From positions 34,571,511 through 34,635,510 of the forward strand of contig NC_056000.1 of the NCBI RefSeq assembly GCF_018446385.1: a stretch of DNA of 64,000 nt. Direction: 5' to 3'. The DNA is from Zingiber officinale (lineage: Eukaryota > Streptophyta > Magnoliopsida > Zingiberales > Zingiberaceae). The translations under genes and the position numbers were made by a program. Positions 34,236 through 46,799 of the stretch are shown one piece after another; within the stretch, counting starts at the first letter, position 1, and every line of letters starts with the position of its first letter. The notes under the pieces were generated by a model, which had not been told where the DNA came from, did not search any database, and was given only the letters and a program-made list of their open reading frames with translations.

Positions 34236-34774
34236 CTCAGAAAAGCGGAAGAATGGCGAGAAATTGAAGAAAGGGGAAGGAAAGGGGCGAAAGGAGCAGG
34301 AAAAACCTAATAAGTGAAGGAACAGAAGGCAACACGCAAACAAGCGTGCGGCGAAGGAAGGAGAGGAAGACTTTATACTGCAGAGGCAGGTCAGCCTCCA
34401 CCGTCCGATCCAGGGCACGAGAAACAAGGACGCCATCGGGCCGTCCATTTCAAACGGGCGCATCCCCTCGTAAGTGACGTCGCCGCCACACCAGGATCGA
34501 CACGTGGCGCTCTGTCACCGAGTGCAATTAATGCGCGTCATACCGCGCATGCTGTGATTTAATGAGAAAGATTTTGCGCGATTTTCGGGAAATGCAGGCG
34601 AATAAACATTTATCTGGAACGACAAGGCATCCCAATTGAATAGCCGAACGGCCTAACCTGATGTAAGGACCGAACGGCTCAAAGAATATTATAGGCGACG
34701 ACTACCCGCTCGGACACGCAGTCCAGTCAGTCGGACTTACTGCCTCCTTCGACTAGACTTGAAGGGAAGGCAAG

Positions 34775-35454
34775 TGATCCGGCAGTAGACCCAGGGTAGG
34801 CTAACTAAGCGAGCCGAGCAGCTGGGGTAGGTCCGAGCGGAGCTAGAGTTAACCCATCCAAGGGCTTGGGTTTCCGACGTCAAGGCTGGGAGATCGAAGG
34901 GCCGAGCGGTAGTCCGCTCGGCAGAAGCATAAGGGCCGAGCGGGAGTTCGCTCGGCAGAAATATGGGCGAGGGTAAAAGGTAGCCGAGCGGCTCATCCGC
35001 TCGGCCCTGGATCTAGGATGTTAGCAGGAGCATGTCTGATGATTAGGCCGTACACAAAATCGCACGATGGAGGATCTCGCCGTCACATCGTGAAATGGTC
35101 GGTACAGTAGCAGTATGGTCTCATGAACATCTTCCTGATAGATCCATATTTGGGCATGGCCCTTCTGACAGACCCATACTTGAGCATGGTCAAAGGCATG
35201 TTGTTGATTTGACCGGGGCATTCGGGTCTCCTCCAAAGGTCTATATAAGGCCTCCATTTCTTCACCGGAGGTATGAAAAATCTTGATTTGGGAACCACCT
35301 TTTTGTTATTCCTCGCCTGACTTGAGCGTCGGAGGGCCGTCGCCGGGACACCCCTCCCGGCCCGGTTTTGTTGCAGGTTCACCGGAGCATTCGAGGATTC
35401 CGCAGGAAACGCCACGTGCCCAGCGTCCCTTGACTCCTGATTCGGACAGGATCA
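34775..35454 (+). repeat. LTR3 of the three-LTR element (680 bp)
   Basis: Same ends and length as LTR1 and, by eye, the same sequence. It is followed directly by the target duplication CCGGG. Confidence 0.92.
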
Positions 35455-35459
35455 CCGGG

Positions 35460-36583
35460 GATTCGCCCCCAAATCTGGGATGAATCCAAGATTCATCCCA
35501 GATTTCAAAAAATAAGGAAATAAAAGAAAAATCAATCGGAAGCCCTAATGTCGATCTAGAGATGTCAGAATTTTATGAAATAATTTTTTATAGATTTCTA
35601 ATTTTCTCCTGATCATAAATATGTCCTCATCCATAATTTTAACCTAATATATTGGCTGTAGTGATTTTTTAACATGAATATGACTTAATTTATGTTATAA
35701 AATCATCACACTCAATATATTAGGTCAAAATTATGAATGAGGATATATTTATGATCAGGAGAAAATTAGAAACCCATAGAAACTTATTTCATGGAATTTC
35801 GACATCTCTAGCTCCATATTTTAAGTTTTAGATAGATATCCAAATATGCATTAAACATTAACATACTTAATTAATAGTAAACTATATATGTTTCACTAAA
35901 TATCGATCAAGAAATGTCAGAATTTCATGAAATAAGTTTATATGGGTTTCTAATTTTCTCCTAGTCATAAATATATCTTCATCCATAATTTTAACCTAAT
36001 ATATTGAGTATGGTGATTTTTTTAACATGAATTAGGTCATATTCAAGTTAAAAAAACACCACACTCAATATATTAGATTAAAATTCTGGATGAGGATATT
36101 CTTATGATCAAGAGAAAAATATAAACCCATAGAAACTTATTTCATGAAATTCTAACATCTCTAAATCCATATTTATGGTCTCCGATTCATTTATATTTAT
36201 TTATTTATTTTTACTTCTGGGACGAATCCTGGATTCGTCCCAGATTTCAAAATAAAAAATAAAATAAAATAAAAATAATTCGAAAGTCCTAAATATTGAC
36301 CTAGAGATGTCAGAATTTCATGAAACAAGTTTTTATGGGTTCCTAATTTTCTCCTGATCATAAGTATGTCCTTATCCATAATTTTAACCTAACATATTGA
36401 GTGTGGTAATTTTTTAACATGAATATGACCTAATTCATGTTAAAAATTCACCACACTCAACATATTAGGTCAAAATTTTTGATGAGGATATATTCATGAT
36501 CAGGAGAAAATTTGAAACCCATAGAAACTATTTCATGGAATCCGACATCTCTAGCTCCATATTTTAAGTTTCAGACAAATATC
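35460..36583. mobile_element. CACTA-like transposon, piece 2 (three hairpins)
   Basis: After the CCGGG duplication the interrupted GATTCGCCCCC/GGGATGAATCC palindrome resumes. Three long hairpins follow (35570-35805, 35918-36150, 36306-36545), separated by ATCTCTAGCTCCATATTTTA and GGGACGAATCCTGGATTCGT motifs. The piece ends at ATATC, the duplication of the next insertion. Confidence 0.7.
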
Positions 36584-37457
36584 TGTTGGATAATTATGTA
36601 CGTGAGAGGGGGGTGAATCACGTGGTTTTCAAAAATTCTCTTTTCTTCTTTTTAAAATCAGACTGCGAACATAGCGGAAAAGAAAAACATAAAAGCAGGC
36701 ACGAGAGGAACACAATCGGTTTACTTGGTTTGGAGCCTTCGGCGACTTCTACTCTATCCGCGGACCTATTGATGGGTAATTCATTATAAACCTCTTCCAA
36801 TACCTTCAAAAGAGGGAATCAAAGTACAGGGAAAGCTAGAACAAGTGCAACACACTGCACTTGTCCTTTTGCAGTATTTAATTACATAAAAAAAATTACC
36901 GACACTTTGGAGATCGAAGTGGGAGCGCTCGTGTCGATGTCAATCTGTCGGTCAGGATCAGAAGTCCTAGGAGCAGTCGTCAGACATAGCAGCTTTACAG
37001 CAGAGTCGTAGCAGAAGCCTGGAGCAGTCGGAAATTCAATCGGATGTGCGATAGCTCGTATAGCAGTTGTCGAAGAAGCTTTGGGCGAGTAGCCTTAAAT
37101 AGAGCATGGAAGGCGCCTTCCATAGCCATGGAAGGCGCCTCCAATGAGGCAAGTTTGATCCCGAACAGTCTGGGACTTATCCGCTATGACACTAAAATTT
37201 TATCTTGTGGAAGGCGCCTTCCATAGCCATGAAAGACGCCTTCTATGAACAGTACGAAGGCGCCTTCCATAGCCATAGAAGACGTCTTCTATGAACAGTA
37301 TGAAGGCGCCTTTGCTGCTTGAAGGGGCCTTCGAACACTGTTCATCCGAAGGAAATTTTCTTCTTTTCTTCTTTTGCCCTAGAAAATAATGTTGTCCAAA
37401 AATACCTTGCAAAACAAGTATTAGGGCAATTTAATAATAATACAGAGCAGTAATTAG
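36584..37457 (-). repeat. Element S left LTR, outer part
   Basis: It begins TGTTGGATAATTATG and contains a cluster of AAGGCGCCTT palindromes (37107-37330). It is interrupted by element A at 37458 and resumes at 44992 (the ATTAG duplication). Confidence 0.85.
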
Positions 37458-39081
37458 TGTTAGGACCAAAAGTAGCTAGAGGGGGGGGGGGGGGGGTGAA
37501 TAGCTCGTCGCGTTCGCTCGTTGCTCGGCGTTGCTCGGCGTTGCTCGTTTCTTCAAGAATATGCAGCGGAAAATACAGAAACAAATACAACAACGCTAAC
37601 ACGGTTGGTTTACTTGGTATCCACCTCACAAGAGGTGACTAGTCCAAGGATCCACACCACGCACGCACCCTCCACTATGAAAACACTCCTTTTCGGTAAC
37701 TACCGAGGGCGGAGAAGCCCTACAAGACTCTCAGTACAAGAAGAAAGGAAAGGGGAACAAAATACAAGCGCAAAGCTTACAATGAGTACAGAAAACCCTA
37801 ACCCTAGCTTCTCTTCTTGCCTTTGATCCGCCTCTTGACTTGGAAAGCTTCCAAGATCCTTCAAGAACTGGCGATCTGATCTTTGAGAGCGCTGTGGAGG
37901 AGCTGTGTAATCTGGAGTGAATCGGAGAAGCGCGGAAGCATCGCACGCCAGCACCTATAAACGACGCCAACGGTCGGATCCCGATCGATTCGAATGTTCC
38001 CAATCGATCGGAGGCTTTGGATCGATCCACGGATCGATCCAGCGCCTATCCATGCTGCTCGATCGATCCACGGATCGATCCAGCCATGAGCGGGAGCCCC
38101 CAATCGATCCAGCGATCGATTGGGACCTCCGATCGATCCACGGATCGATCCAGGCTCTGATCGATTGCGATCGATCCACCGATCGATCGGAGCTGGATCA
38201 GATCGACTCGAGGCCGGATCGATCCATCGATCGATCCAGACTTGATTTTGTCTAAAACCAAGTCCCAAACCTCCCAAACCAACATCCGGTCAACCTTGAC
38301 CTGTTGGTATGTCATGCCTAGCATCTAGTCACTCCCTTGACCGCTAGGACTCCCTTACCAAGTGTCCGGTCAACCCTTTGACCCACTTGGACTTTTCTCT
38401 CGTGCAAGTATCCGGTCAATCCTTTGACCTACTTGGACTTTTCTTTCATGCCAAGTATCCAGTCAATCCTTTGACCTACTTGGACTTCCTCACCGGATGT
38501 CCGATCATCCTTGATCCATCGGATTTTCCTTGCCTCGGCTTCACTCACCGGGACTTTCACCTAGCTTCACCACTAGGTTTTTCATCCGCCTAGCTTCACC
38601 ACTAGGACTTTCACCGGCTTCACTCACCAGGATTTCCATCCGCCTAGCTTCACTCACTAGGACTTTCACCGCTTCACTCACCAGATTTTCCATCTACCTA
38701 GCTTCACTCACTAGGACTTTCACCGGCTTCACTCACCAGGATTTCCATCGCCTAGCTTCACCACTAGGACTTTCACCGGCTTCACTCACCAGATTTTCCA
38801 TCCGCCTAGCTTCACTCACTAGGACTTCCATCGCCTAGCTTCACTCACTAAGACTTCCTTTCTACCTGGCTTCACTCACGGGACTTTCACACGCCTAGCT
38901 TCACTCACTAGGTCTTTCATTTTGCCTAACATCCCGATTAGGACTTCCTAGTCAAGTATCCAACAACCTTGACCTACTTGACTCTTCTTCAATCAATATC
39001 TTATTGTCAAACATCTAAACCCAAACCAAGACTCGGCTTGGTTACCCAGTCAACCTTGACCTGAGGGATATTGCACCAACA
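37458..39081 (-). repeat. Element A left (3') LTR, deletion-rich copy
   Basis: Compared with the right LTR it lacks many one- to three-base pieces, mostly at CTG, CCTGG and CTCAC strings (38100-38900), and carries a run of 16 G at 37481-37496 where the right LTR has four. Contains the 30-bp tandem array and the GATCGATC cluster. Confidence 0.88.
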
Positions 39082-39096
39082 ATCTCCCCCTTTTTG

Positions 39097-41490
39097 ATGT
39101 TTGACAATACCACAATAACACTTACAATCCCATATGTAAGTTAGGCTAATCCCATAGCCTCCTTCTTCATGTCACTAGGTAATGAAAGCATAAATTAAGC
39201 TCTTCATTCTCCCCCAAGAGGGCAAACTCCCTCTAGGTAATGAAAGCCTAACTTACTCCCTTTCATGAGTCCTTTCATTCTCCCCTATGACCTTCCCATA
39301 GGTAATGAAAGCCTAAACTTAACCATACATTCTCCCCTATTGGCACACATCAACCCATCGTTGGACACACATCAACCTATGCTCCAGGCACACTTCAACA
39401 AATCCATTTGTTGAAGACTCTCCCCCTGAAGAGTTGCTCATCGTTGTTCACAACATCACTCATTGTGATTAACACGATAATGAAGGTCCCATACCCTTCA
39501 TTTATCCTTAACTTCTCCCTCAATGTAGACAACTACCCAACCTTGAGCATTATCTACCACTTGAGTGTCCACTTGAAATAATGAGGATATCCACTCCCCA
39601 TTTCTCCCCATTTCAAGTTTAAATGCTCAACCTTGAGCAAGTTCACAACAGAAGGTTAACCACCTTCCAAGGTTCATGAAAAATAATTTTCATGTCTTTA
39701 AAGAGTCCCTCCCCCTAAAGACATGGTGGTAACTTCTGTCATTGCACCAACAATGACTTGGAATCCCTAAACCTTTAGGAAACCCAAATTTTAGAAGTTT
39801 TGAGGTTTAAATGTTCAATATTTGAAACACACCTCAACCTAAACTTCTACTTAGTCTTCGTTAACCAATCCATCCTTGTTTTCAACATGAAAACACCCTT
39901 TGTATGTATACAAATGTATTTAAGGGGTTTGGAATGGTTACCTAGACTAAAATAGGTTCAAAGATGCTGAAATCAGGCATTCCCAGCCAAAACCAGCAAC
40001 TTGGATCGATTGAAGTTGGGTTCCAATCGATTGAACCTTTCTGAATCGATCCACTGATCGATTCAGACTCCCTGGATCGATCGGCTGATCGATCCAGCGA
40101 GCTTCTGCTCGCGGGAATTGCCGTTTGAATCGATCCATGGATCGATTCAGGAACTCCAATCGATCCATGGATCGATCGGAGCTCTGATAGTTGCTGAAAT
40201 TCCATTTCAGTCAACTTCAGAAACCCCTAGAAAATTCTACAAAAATCCAAAAATTATGAAATTTCGTGTAGACATTATTTAGGGCGTTTACTATCACGGA
40301 AAAATAATTTTGTATGAAAATACTTCATATTTTCAAAGATTGACACAAACTTGAGAACTTGCAAAAACTTTAGTGTTTTATTCAAGTTTGTGTCTAACTA
40401 TTCAATGGTGATTACTATCAAAAGATAGCCTTCACCAAGGTTTTCCAAAATCATTTTGAAAACATTTTCAAAACCAATATCCCATCATGTTCCTTGGGCA
40501 TAATGCACATGACTTGTACATTAGCTTTCCCAATGATGAGAAGACACATAACTATATGTTTTGATGAATTTAAAACTCAAAGGAATGCACTAAATCAACA
40601 TCTTGAGTTTTTTTCATCATCCTAACATCTCACTTGTATCTAATGTGCACTAAACCACATACAAGTCACCTTATAGTCTTTGTGAGATGTAGATTTTGGT
40701 TTTTGCCCTAATCTAGGGATCATGCATATCTATCTAGGCATTTTAGAAATATTAGACATCCACCTAGAATGTCACTTGTTAATAAGGGTTGTTAAATGTC
40801 ATTTGTCCTTAGTTACAAGGGAATTAAACTAAGGCATGATAATGTTATGACATACATCAAAATAAAATAACTTTCAAAAGAATGATTCCTATAATTACGT
40901 GATGTATGAATGTCATGACATGGTATTTTTGGATTTTTCATAATAAAACATGAATGCAAAACTAGACATGATGTCATGGCATATTATGGGCAAACAATCA
41001 TGGCAAGATTTAGCATAAATAAAATATACCTAGATTAACTATCTAAGTATCCTTAAAGTCTTAGCTAAACTTACAACTTAAACCTAGATTGCCCTAAAGT
41101 GCTACAAGAGAATGCCAAAGCCTAAATTTGGCATTTCTAATTTCCTTGATTTAATGTATGCCAATTGAAAATAAACATGTCCTCAAATGTTGGCATATTC
41201 CATTTTTCCTCAAGAGTAGCACTTTTAAATTTAAGGCCCGGATTGCCTTAAATTGCCTAAGAACATACCAAAATCCCAACTTGATAGTTCTTATGAATTT
41301 CCCAATATGTGCCATTTAAGATTAAAATCAATTCTTCCACCATTAGGCACATTTTACTCTTTCAAGGAGTAATCAATAGGTCCATTTCATTTTCAAAGGT
41401 TAACTAAAACCTTGAAAATGCTCCTTGAGTGTCAATTTCCTCAAAGTTGGGTTAACTACCCTTCTAATCGGAGTTGACACTCTCTAACCC
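39097..41490. other. Element A noncoding interior
   Basis: About 2.4 kb between the purine tract and the end of gag, where a polymerase gene would be expected. I see only AT-rich text with conserved short phrases shared with element B (55200-57540), plus a GATCGATC/GATTCAG palindrome cluster at 40008-40185. No ORF of note. Conservation between A and B suggests cis-acting sequence rather than a broken gene. Confidence 0.6.
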
Positions 41491-41492
41491 AT

Positions 41493-43228
41493 CTATGGGG
41501 TAGAGAAGATGCTCCTAGGAACCCAACACCTATTGGTGCTCCTTGGATGCTCTAGGTACTCACTAGGGATAACTTCCCTAGATACCTTCCTAGTGACCTT
41601 GTTGGGCTTCTTAGAAGCCTTGGTCACATTTTCTAGGTCAACTCTAGGGATAACCTCCCTTGTGACCTTGTTTGTGACTTTCTTAGACTTCTTAGAAGTC
41701 TTAGTCACATTTATTGCAAAAATACTCTTAGGGATGACTTCCCTAGTATTTTGGCTTGACCACTAGACCTAGGGTTTGTTCCATAACTATATGGAACTCT
41801 ATGGTAAGAGGGCACATCCTTCTTAGCCTTTGGTTTGTATCCCAAACCTCTATGGCCATTGGATGACTTTTGTACCCCTAAACCTAGGTTATGCTCATTT
41901 TGCCCTAATAGGATATTTTCCATCCTTTTTAGGGTCTTTTCCATTTTATCAAGTCTTGACCTCAAGACTTGATTTTCTATCACTAAGTCCTTAGTTTTAG
42001 ATTTTTCATTTGATTCATGAGCATATTTGTTTTTGGGCTTGTATCTAAAATCTTTAGAGTTATTGCCCAAGTGTCTATCTACCTTCCTAACCTTAGGTTG
42101 GGTAGTTTTGGCATGTAGGGCCACATGTTTTTCCTTAAAGCCCTCATGCTTTCTATTCTTATGGTAAATTGCATTAAAATGATAAAAGTTAGAACTATCA
42201 TGCTTTTTACCATAATGTAAAGGGGTAGGCTCAATAAATGTTACCTTCTTCTTTACCTTGGAGGCTCCCCCTTGACTAATGCCTCCTTGAGCCTTGACCA
42301 TCTTCTTCCCCTTGGGGCGTTGACTTCGGTAATGCCCTTTTTGGTTGCAAGAAACACACAATGTGCTCCTTGCTCCTTTTTATTCGGGATGGTCTCCTTG
42401 GGCTTCTCCTTGCCCTTTTGTGCCACTTGGCCCTTCTTCTTGGCCAAGTTGGGACACTTGCTCTTATAGTGCCCATGTTCCCTACACTCAAAACATATTA
42501 TATGATTTTTATTTTTAATTGAAACATTTATACCTTCTTGTATAGGGATGGCACTTGCTCCTCCATTTGATATTTCTTGAATTTCGGAGGTGGCACCATC
42601 TTCTTCTTCTTCACTTGACTCGGATGTAGAAGCTTCTCCTTCTTCTTGATCCGGCGTCACCAAGGATTGCTCCCCCTCAATCCTAGAGGTGGAGGCTTCA
42701 TCATCTTGAATATGAAACAAGGAGTATGCTCCCTCCTTGTTCCCTTCGTTGCATTCCCTTGAGGATGAAGGCTTCTTGGATCTCCTCTTCTTCGGAGGTT
42801 GAGCATCTCTCAACCTCGGAGCCCTCCTCTTGGTCTTGCTCCAAAGAGTCACCCTCTCTGGATACTTCTTGCTCTTGTACAGTGGAGGGGATCTCTTCAT
42901 GAAGCTTGGCCAATTTGCTCCATAGTTCCTTTGCATCTTCAAATTCTCCAATTTTGCAAAGGATGGTGCTTGGCAATAAATTGACCAAAAGCTTGGTCAC
43001 TTTGTCATTGGCCTCGCACCTTTGGACTTGCTCTTGGCTCCACTTGCTCCTTTTGAGTACTTTGCCCTTGGAATTTGTGGGAGCTTCAAAACCTTCCATG
43101 AGAGCAAACCATTGCTCTATCTCCATCATAAGAAAATTTTCGATTCTTGATTTCCAAGAATCGAAGCTTGTAGATGAATATGGTGGAGCCACCCTTGTGT
43201 CAAATCCAAGTCCATCTTGGAATTGCAT
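41493..43228 (-). pseudogene. Element A gag with zinc knuckles, frame-broken
   Basis: On the minus strand it starts MQFQDGLGFDTRVAPPY at 43228 (an upstream in-frame Met lies at 43285), through FDSWKSRIENFLMMEIEQWF and LLVNLLPSTILCKIGEFEDA, a UBN2-type copia gag. A frameshift near 42850 leads to an acidic Ser/Glu-rich segment, then a knuckle CFECREHGHYKSKCPN (CX2CX4HX4C, about 42440-42490) and a second, damaged one, CVSCNQKGHYRSQRP, whose last Cys is Arg (about 42310-42355). The C-terminus has a short coiled coil (LDKMEKTLKRMENILLGQ) and a lysine-rich repeat with SREVIPSEYLEHPRS. There is no protease after it. Same architecture as element B gag at 53416-55172. Confidence 0.8.
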
Positions 43229-43360
43229 CTTGAAGTTGAGCTTGATAAAATCTTGAACTTGAAGAATTTGCTCCAACTTCTTCACCCTCTAGCTTTTCTT
43301 GTTATACTTGACCCTTCCGGCGATGATTCCAGTGAAGAGCGGCCTTGCTCTGATACCACT

Positions 43361-44991
43361 TGTTAGGACCAAAAGTAGCTAGAGGGGTGAATAGCTCGTC
43401 GCTCGTTGCTCGGCGTTGCTCGTTTCTTCAAGAATATGCAGCGGAAAATACAGAAACAAATACAACAACGCTAACACGGTTGGTTTACTTGGTATCCACC
43501 TCACAAGAGGTGACTAGTCCAAGGATCCACACCACGCACGCACCCTCCACTATGAAAACACTCCTTTTCGGTAACTACCGAGGGCGGAGAAGCCCTACAA
43601 GACTCTCAGTACAAGAAGAAAGGAAAGGGAAACAAAATACAAGCGCAAAGCTTACAATGAGTACAGAAAACCCTAACCCTAGCTTCTCTTCTTGCCTTTG
43701 ATCCGCCTCTTGACTTGGAAAGCTTCCAAGATCCTTCAAGAACTGGCGATCTGATCTTTGAGAGCACCGGAGGAGGCGAATGATCTGGAGTGAATCGGAG
43801 AAGCCGTGTCGCGGCCATCACACGCCGCAGCTATAAACGACGCTAACGGTCGGATCCCGATCGATTCAATGTTCCCAATCGATCGGAGGCTTTGATCGAT
43901 CACGGACGCGAGCTCTCGTTCACGACTGAACGCTACCGGATCGATCCACGGATCGATCCAGCGCTTATCGCGCCAGCGTCCCAATCGATCCATCGATCGA
44001 TTGGGACCTCGATCGATCCACGGATTGATCCGGTAGCTGCCGATCGATTGAGTTCGATCGATCCACCGACGATCAGAGCCTGGATCGATCCATCGATCGA
44101 TCAGAGCACAGATCGATCCATCGATCGATCCAAAGACTTGGATTTTGTCCAAAACCAAGTCCCAAACCTCCCAAACCAACATCCGGTCAACCTTGACCTG
44201 TTGGTATGTCATGCCTAGCATCTAGTCACTCCCTTGACCTGCTAGGACTCCCTTACCAAGTGTCCGGTCAATCCTTTGACCCACTTGGACTTTTCTCTGC
44301 CAAGTATCCGGTCAATCCCTTGACCTACTTGGACTTTTCTTTCATGCCAAGTATCCAGTCATCCTTTGACCTACTTGACTTCCCAACACCGATGTCCGAT
44401 CATCCTTGATCCATCCGGATTTTCCTTGCCCGGCTTCACTCACGGGACTTTCACCTAGCTTCACTCACTAGGGTTTTTCATCTGCCTAGCTTCACTCACT
44501 AGGACTTTCACCTGGCTTCACTCACCAGGATTTCCATCTGCCTAGCTTCACTCACTAGGACTTTCACCTGGCTTCACTCACCAGGATTTTCCATCTACCT
44601 AGCTTCACTCACTAGGACTTTCACCTGGCTTCACTCACCAGGATTTCCATCTGCCTAGCTTCACTCACTAGGACTTTCACCTGGCTTCACTCACCAGGAT
44701 TTTCCATCTGCCTAGCTTCACTCACTAGGACTTCCATCTGCCTAGCTTCACTCACTAGGACTTCCTTCTGCCTGGCTTCACTCACCAGGACTTTCATACT
44801 GCCTAGCTTCACTCACTAGGTCTTTCATTTTGCCTAACATCCCAGTTAGGACTTCCCAGTCAAGTATCCAGTCAACCTTGACCTACTTGACTCTTCTTCA
44901 ATCAATATCTTATTGTCAAACATCTAAACCCAAACCAAGACTCGGCTTGGTTACCCAGGTCAACCTTGACCTGAGGGATATTGCACCAACA
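43361..44991 (-). repeat. Element A right (5') LTR (1631 bp)
   Basis: The better-preserved LTR. In sense (minus) orientation it starts TGTTGGTGCAATATCCCTCA and carries the GTGAGTGAAG tandem array (44430-44830 on plus) and the GATCGATC cluster (43856-44135). Confidence 0.9.
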
Positions 44992-45452
44992 ATTAGTTCC
45001 TATCCTTTCAGGACCAGGAACTAATCAAGGTCTCATTTTAGGGATCCCAAATAGACCTAAATTGGACCGACGTCTACTGTCCCTTCAACCGAGATGCGTT
45101 CTCACTTGGTCACTCTCCTCTAGTGACTTACCTTAATTTACCAGTTTGTTAGACATCTGGTCAACCCGTCGACTTGTCTAGACTTTGTGCCAGTTATCCA
45201 GTAGGTCCGTTGGCCTAATTGAACTTCGTACCAGCTATTCGGTCGACCCGTCGACCTAGCTGGATTTCATACCAGCTATCCGATCGGCCCATCAACCTAA
45301 CTGGATTTCGTACCAGCTATCCGGTTGGCCCGTTGACGTAGCTAAATTTCCTGCACACTCAATCAAGTGGTTAGATCATAATGGAACCTAACTTAACTTA
45401 CTTGCCATTCATCAAAACTTGGATTAGATCATTAGTGTAAACCGCACCAACA
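44992..45452 (-). repeat. Element S left LTR, inner part
   Basis: It resumes at the ATTAG duplication and ends CCGCACCAACA at 45452, next to the S purine tract. It contains a degenerate series with ACCAGCTATCCGGT and GACCTAGCTGGATTTC (45180-45345) that recurs at 59580-59830 in the other LTR. Confidence 0.85.
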
Positions 45453-46790
45453 ATCTCCCCCTTTTTGATGCAATGACAATTTGGATTATGTTAGGAAGAA
45501 AAATGCAAGTATGAATACACACATGATTTGGTTTAAGTTATTCGGATTTCGATTTGTTTCAACTTAATCCTTTAATCCTCCCCCTTTGCCATTCATCAAA
45601 AAGCATAAATAGACAGAAAAAAAATTTCTAGGAAAAGTAAGAAAATATTTTTTGACAATATGTCTCGGGACTACTTTGAGGGAGGATATAACCTAAAAAA
45701 AAATTTCAAAAATATTTGACAACATATATGTTCAAGGATAGTTTTGAAATCACTTAGCGTTTTTGAAAAAAATGATAAAGAAAACACCTTATTTAAAAAT
45801 TATAAAAATAAATTTTGAAAAGAACATTTTCAAAAACCTTTTCAAAGTATTTCAAGACATCTTATAAAGCAAAAGATTTTAAAGACATTTTCTAGAATAA
45901 ATTTAAAACACTGGATATTAGTATTTACACAAGATAAATAAGGTTGAAAATACTTTTAAAAACTACTAACTTTAGAAACTTTAAAGTTTCCAAAAAAGAT
46001 TGAAAATGCTGAGTTCTCCCTAAAAAAACTTTAAAAAATTTAAGGTTAAAATTCTCCAAGATAAAAGTTAAAATATTAAATGTTGCAACATTAAAAATTG
46101 TTTGAGATAATTTTCAAAATAATTTTTCAAGACATGTAATAATTTTTTAATGGAATGTTTTCAAAATTTTGCTCATTTATTTTTCCTCCTCTTGAACTTG
46201 AGATTTCTTTAAAATAATCTAATCAGCTATAAATTGTCCTTAACTGTGTAACCGTTAGTTACTAACTAACTATCAAAAGATAGCAGTGTTCACTTGGTTA
46301 TTCAGGTTAAGTCTTTGTATCCAGTTAGTGTTTGACTAACCTGATTGTTGTAGATATGATATTTAACGCCCAAACTTATGTTGATGCACTGATATAAGCA
46401 TCTTAAGTCTAGGCAAACTGCCTATGCATCTCACCCCTTTCTAAGTTTGGAATACACAAACAAGGTAACCCTAATGTGCTGGTGAGATGCTCAAGTCCTA
46501 AATCTATAGGAGCATGATTTCTATAGGTTCAATCTAAGATAAGACTAAAATTGATTTTGAAAATTCTAAAAATAAGCGAATTTTAAAAAATAAGTAAAGA
46601 ATTTTGCCCTAGAATTTGGAAATGTTGAAAATAATATTGAAAATATTGATTCTAATCTATGAAACACATTCCTAATTTTAACAATTAGACTGAATAACAA
46701 CTAACTAAAAAATAGTGAGTCAAGTCATATATAATGCATAATAATGTATGTAACATGATCAGGTTTGATCATCACCAGTAGGTGGTGGTA
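45453..46790. other. Element S interior, AT-rich, no genes seen
   Basis: Apart from the purine tract at the left edge, this is A-rich sequence with many AAAATTTT strings. No ORF or motif is recognisable on either strand. A pol gene is expected here in a complete SIRE element on this strand and is absent. Confidence 0.6.
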
Positions 46791-46799
46791 AGGGTTACT

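Larger units (their letters stand above)
24110..35454 (+). mobile_element. Tat-like Ty3/gypsy non-autonomous element with three LTRs
   Basis: The whole block is bounded by an exact 5-bp duplication, CCGGG, at 24105-24109 and 35455-35459. Inside are three direct LTRs (24110-24789, 28906-29574, 34775-35454) and two internal regions. The PBS TGGCGCCGTCTGTGGGAA follows LTR1 directly and recurs, damaged, after LTR2. A purine tract GAAGGGAAGGCAAG precedes LTR2 and LTR3. There is a gag segment but no protease, RT, RNase H or integrase. The 3' part of each internal region carries an antisense two-part ORF of the kind reported in Tat-lineage elements. A single integration followed by unequal LTR recombination between two variants would explain one duplication with three LTRs. 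Confidence 0.85.
37458..44991 (-). mobile_element. Element A: gag-only LTR retrotransposon, family ABC
   Basis: 7.53 kb, flanked by an exact ATTAG duplication (37453-37457, 44992-44996). LTRs are 37458-39081 and 43361-44991, with TG...CA ends (plus strand TGTTAGGACC ... GCACCAACA). The PBS (minus strand TGGTATCAGAGC) is at 43347-43358 and the purine tract (minus strand CAAAAAGGGGGAGAT) at 39082-39096. The interior encodes gag on the minus strand and then about 2.4 kb of noncoding sequence; no pol. This matches the idea of TR-GAG type non-autonomous elements, with enzymes presumably supplied by a SIRE/copia relative. Confidence 0.9.

Noticed and set aside
37861..38277. ORFs rich in Arg-Ser-Ile-Asp repeats (also near 43736-44221, 52395-52955, 63247-63912)
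   Set aside because: They are translations of GATCGATC palindromes inside LTRs; the same peptide pattern appears on both strands and in several frames, so they are sequence artefacts rather than genes.
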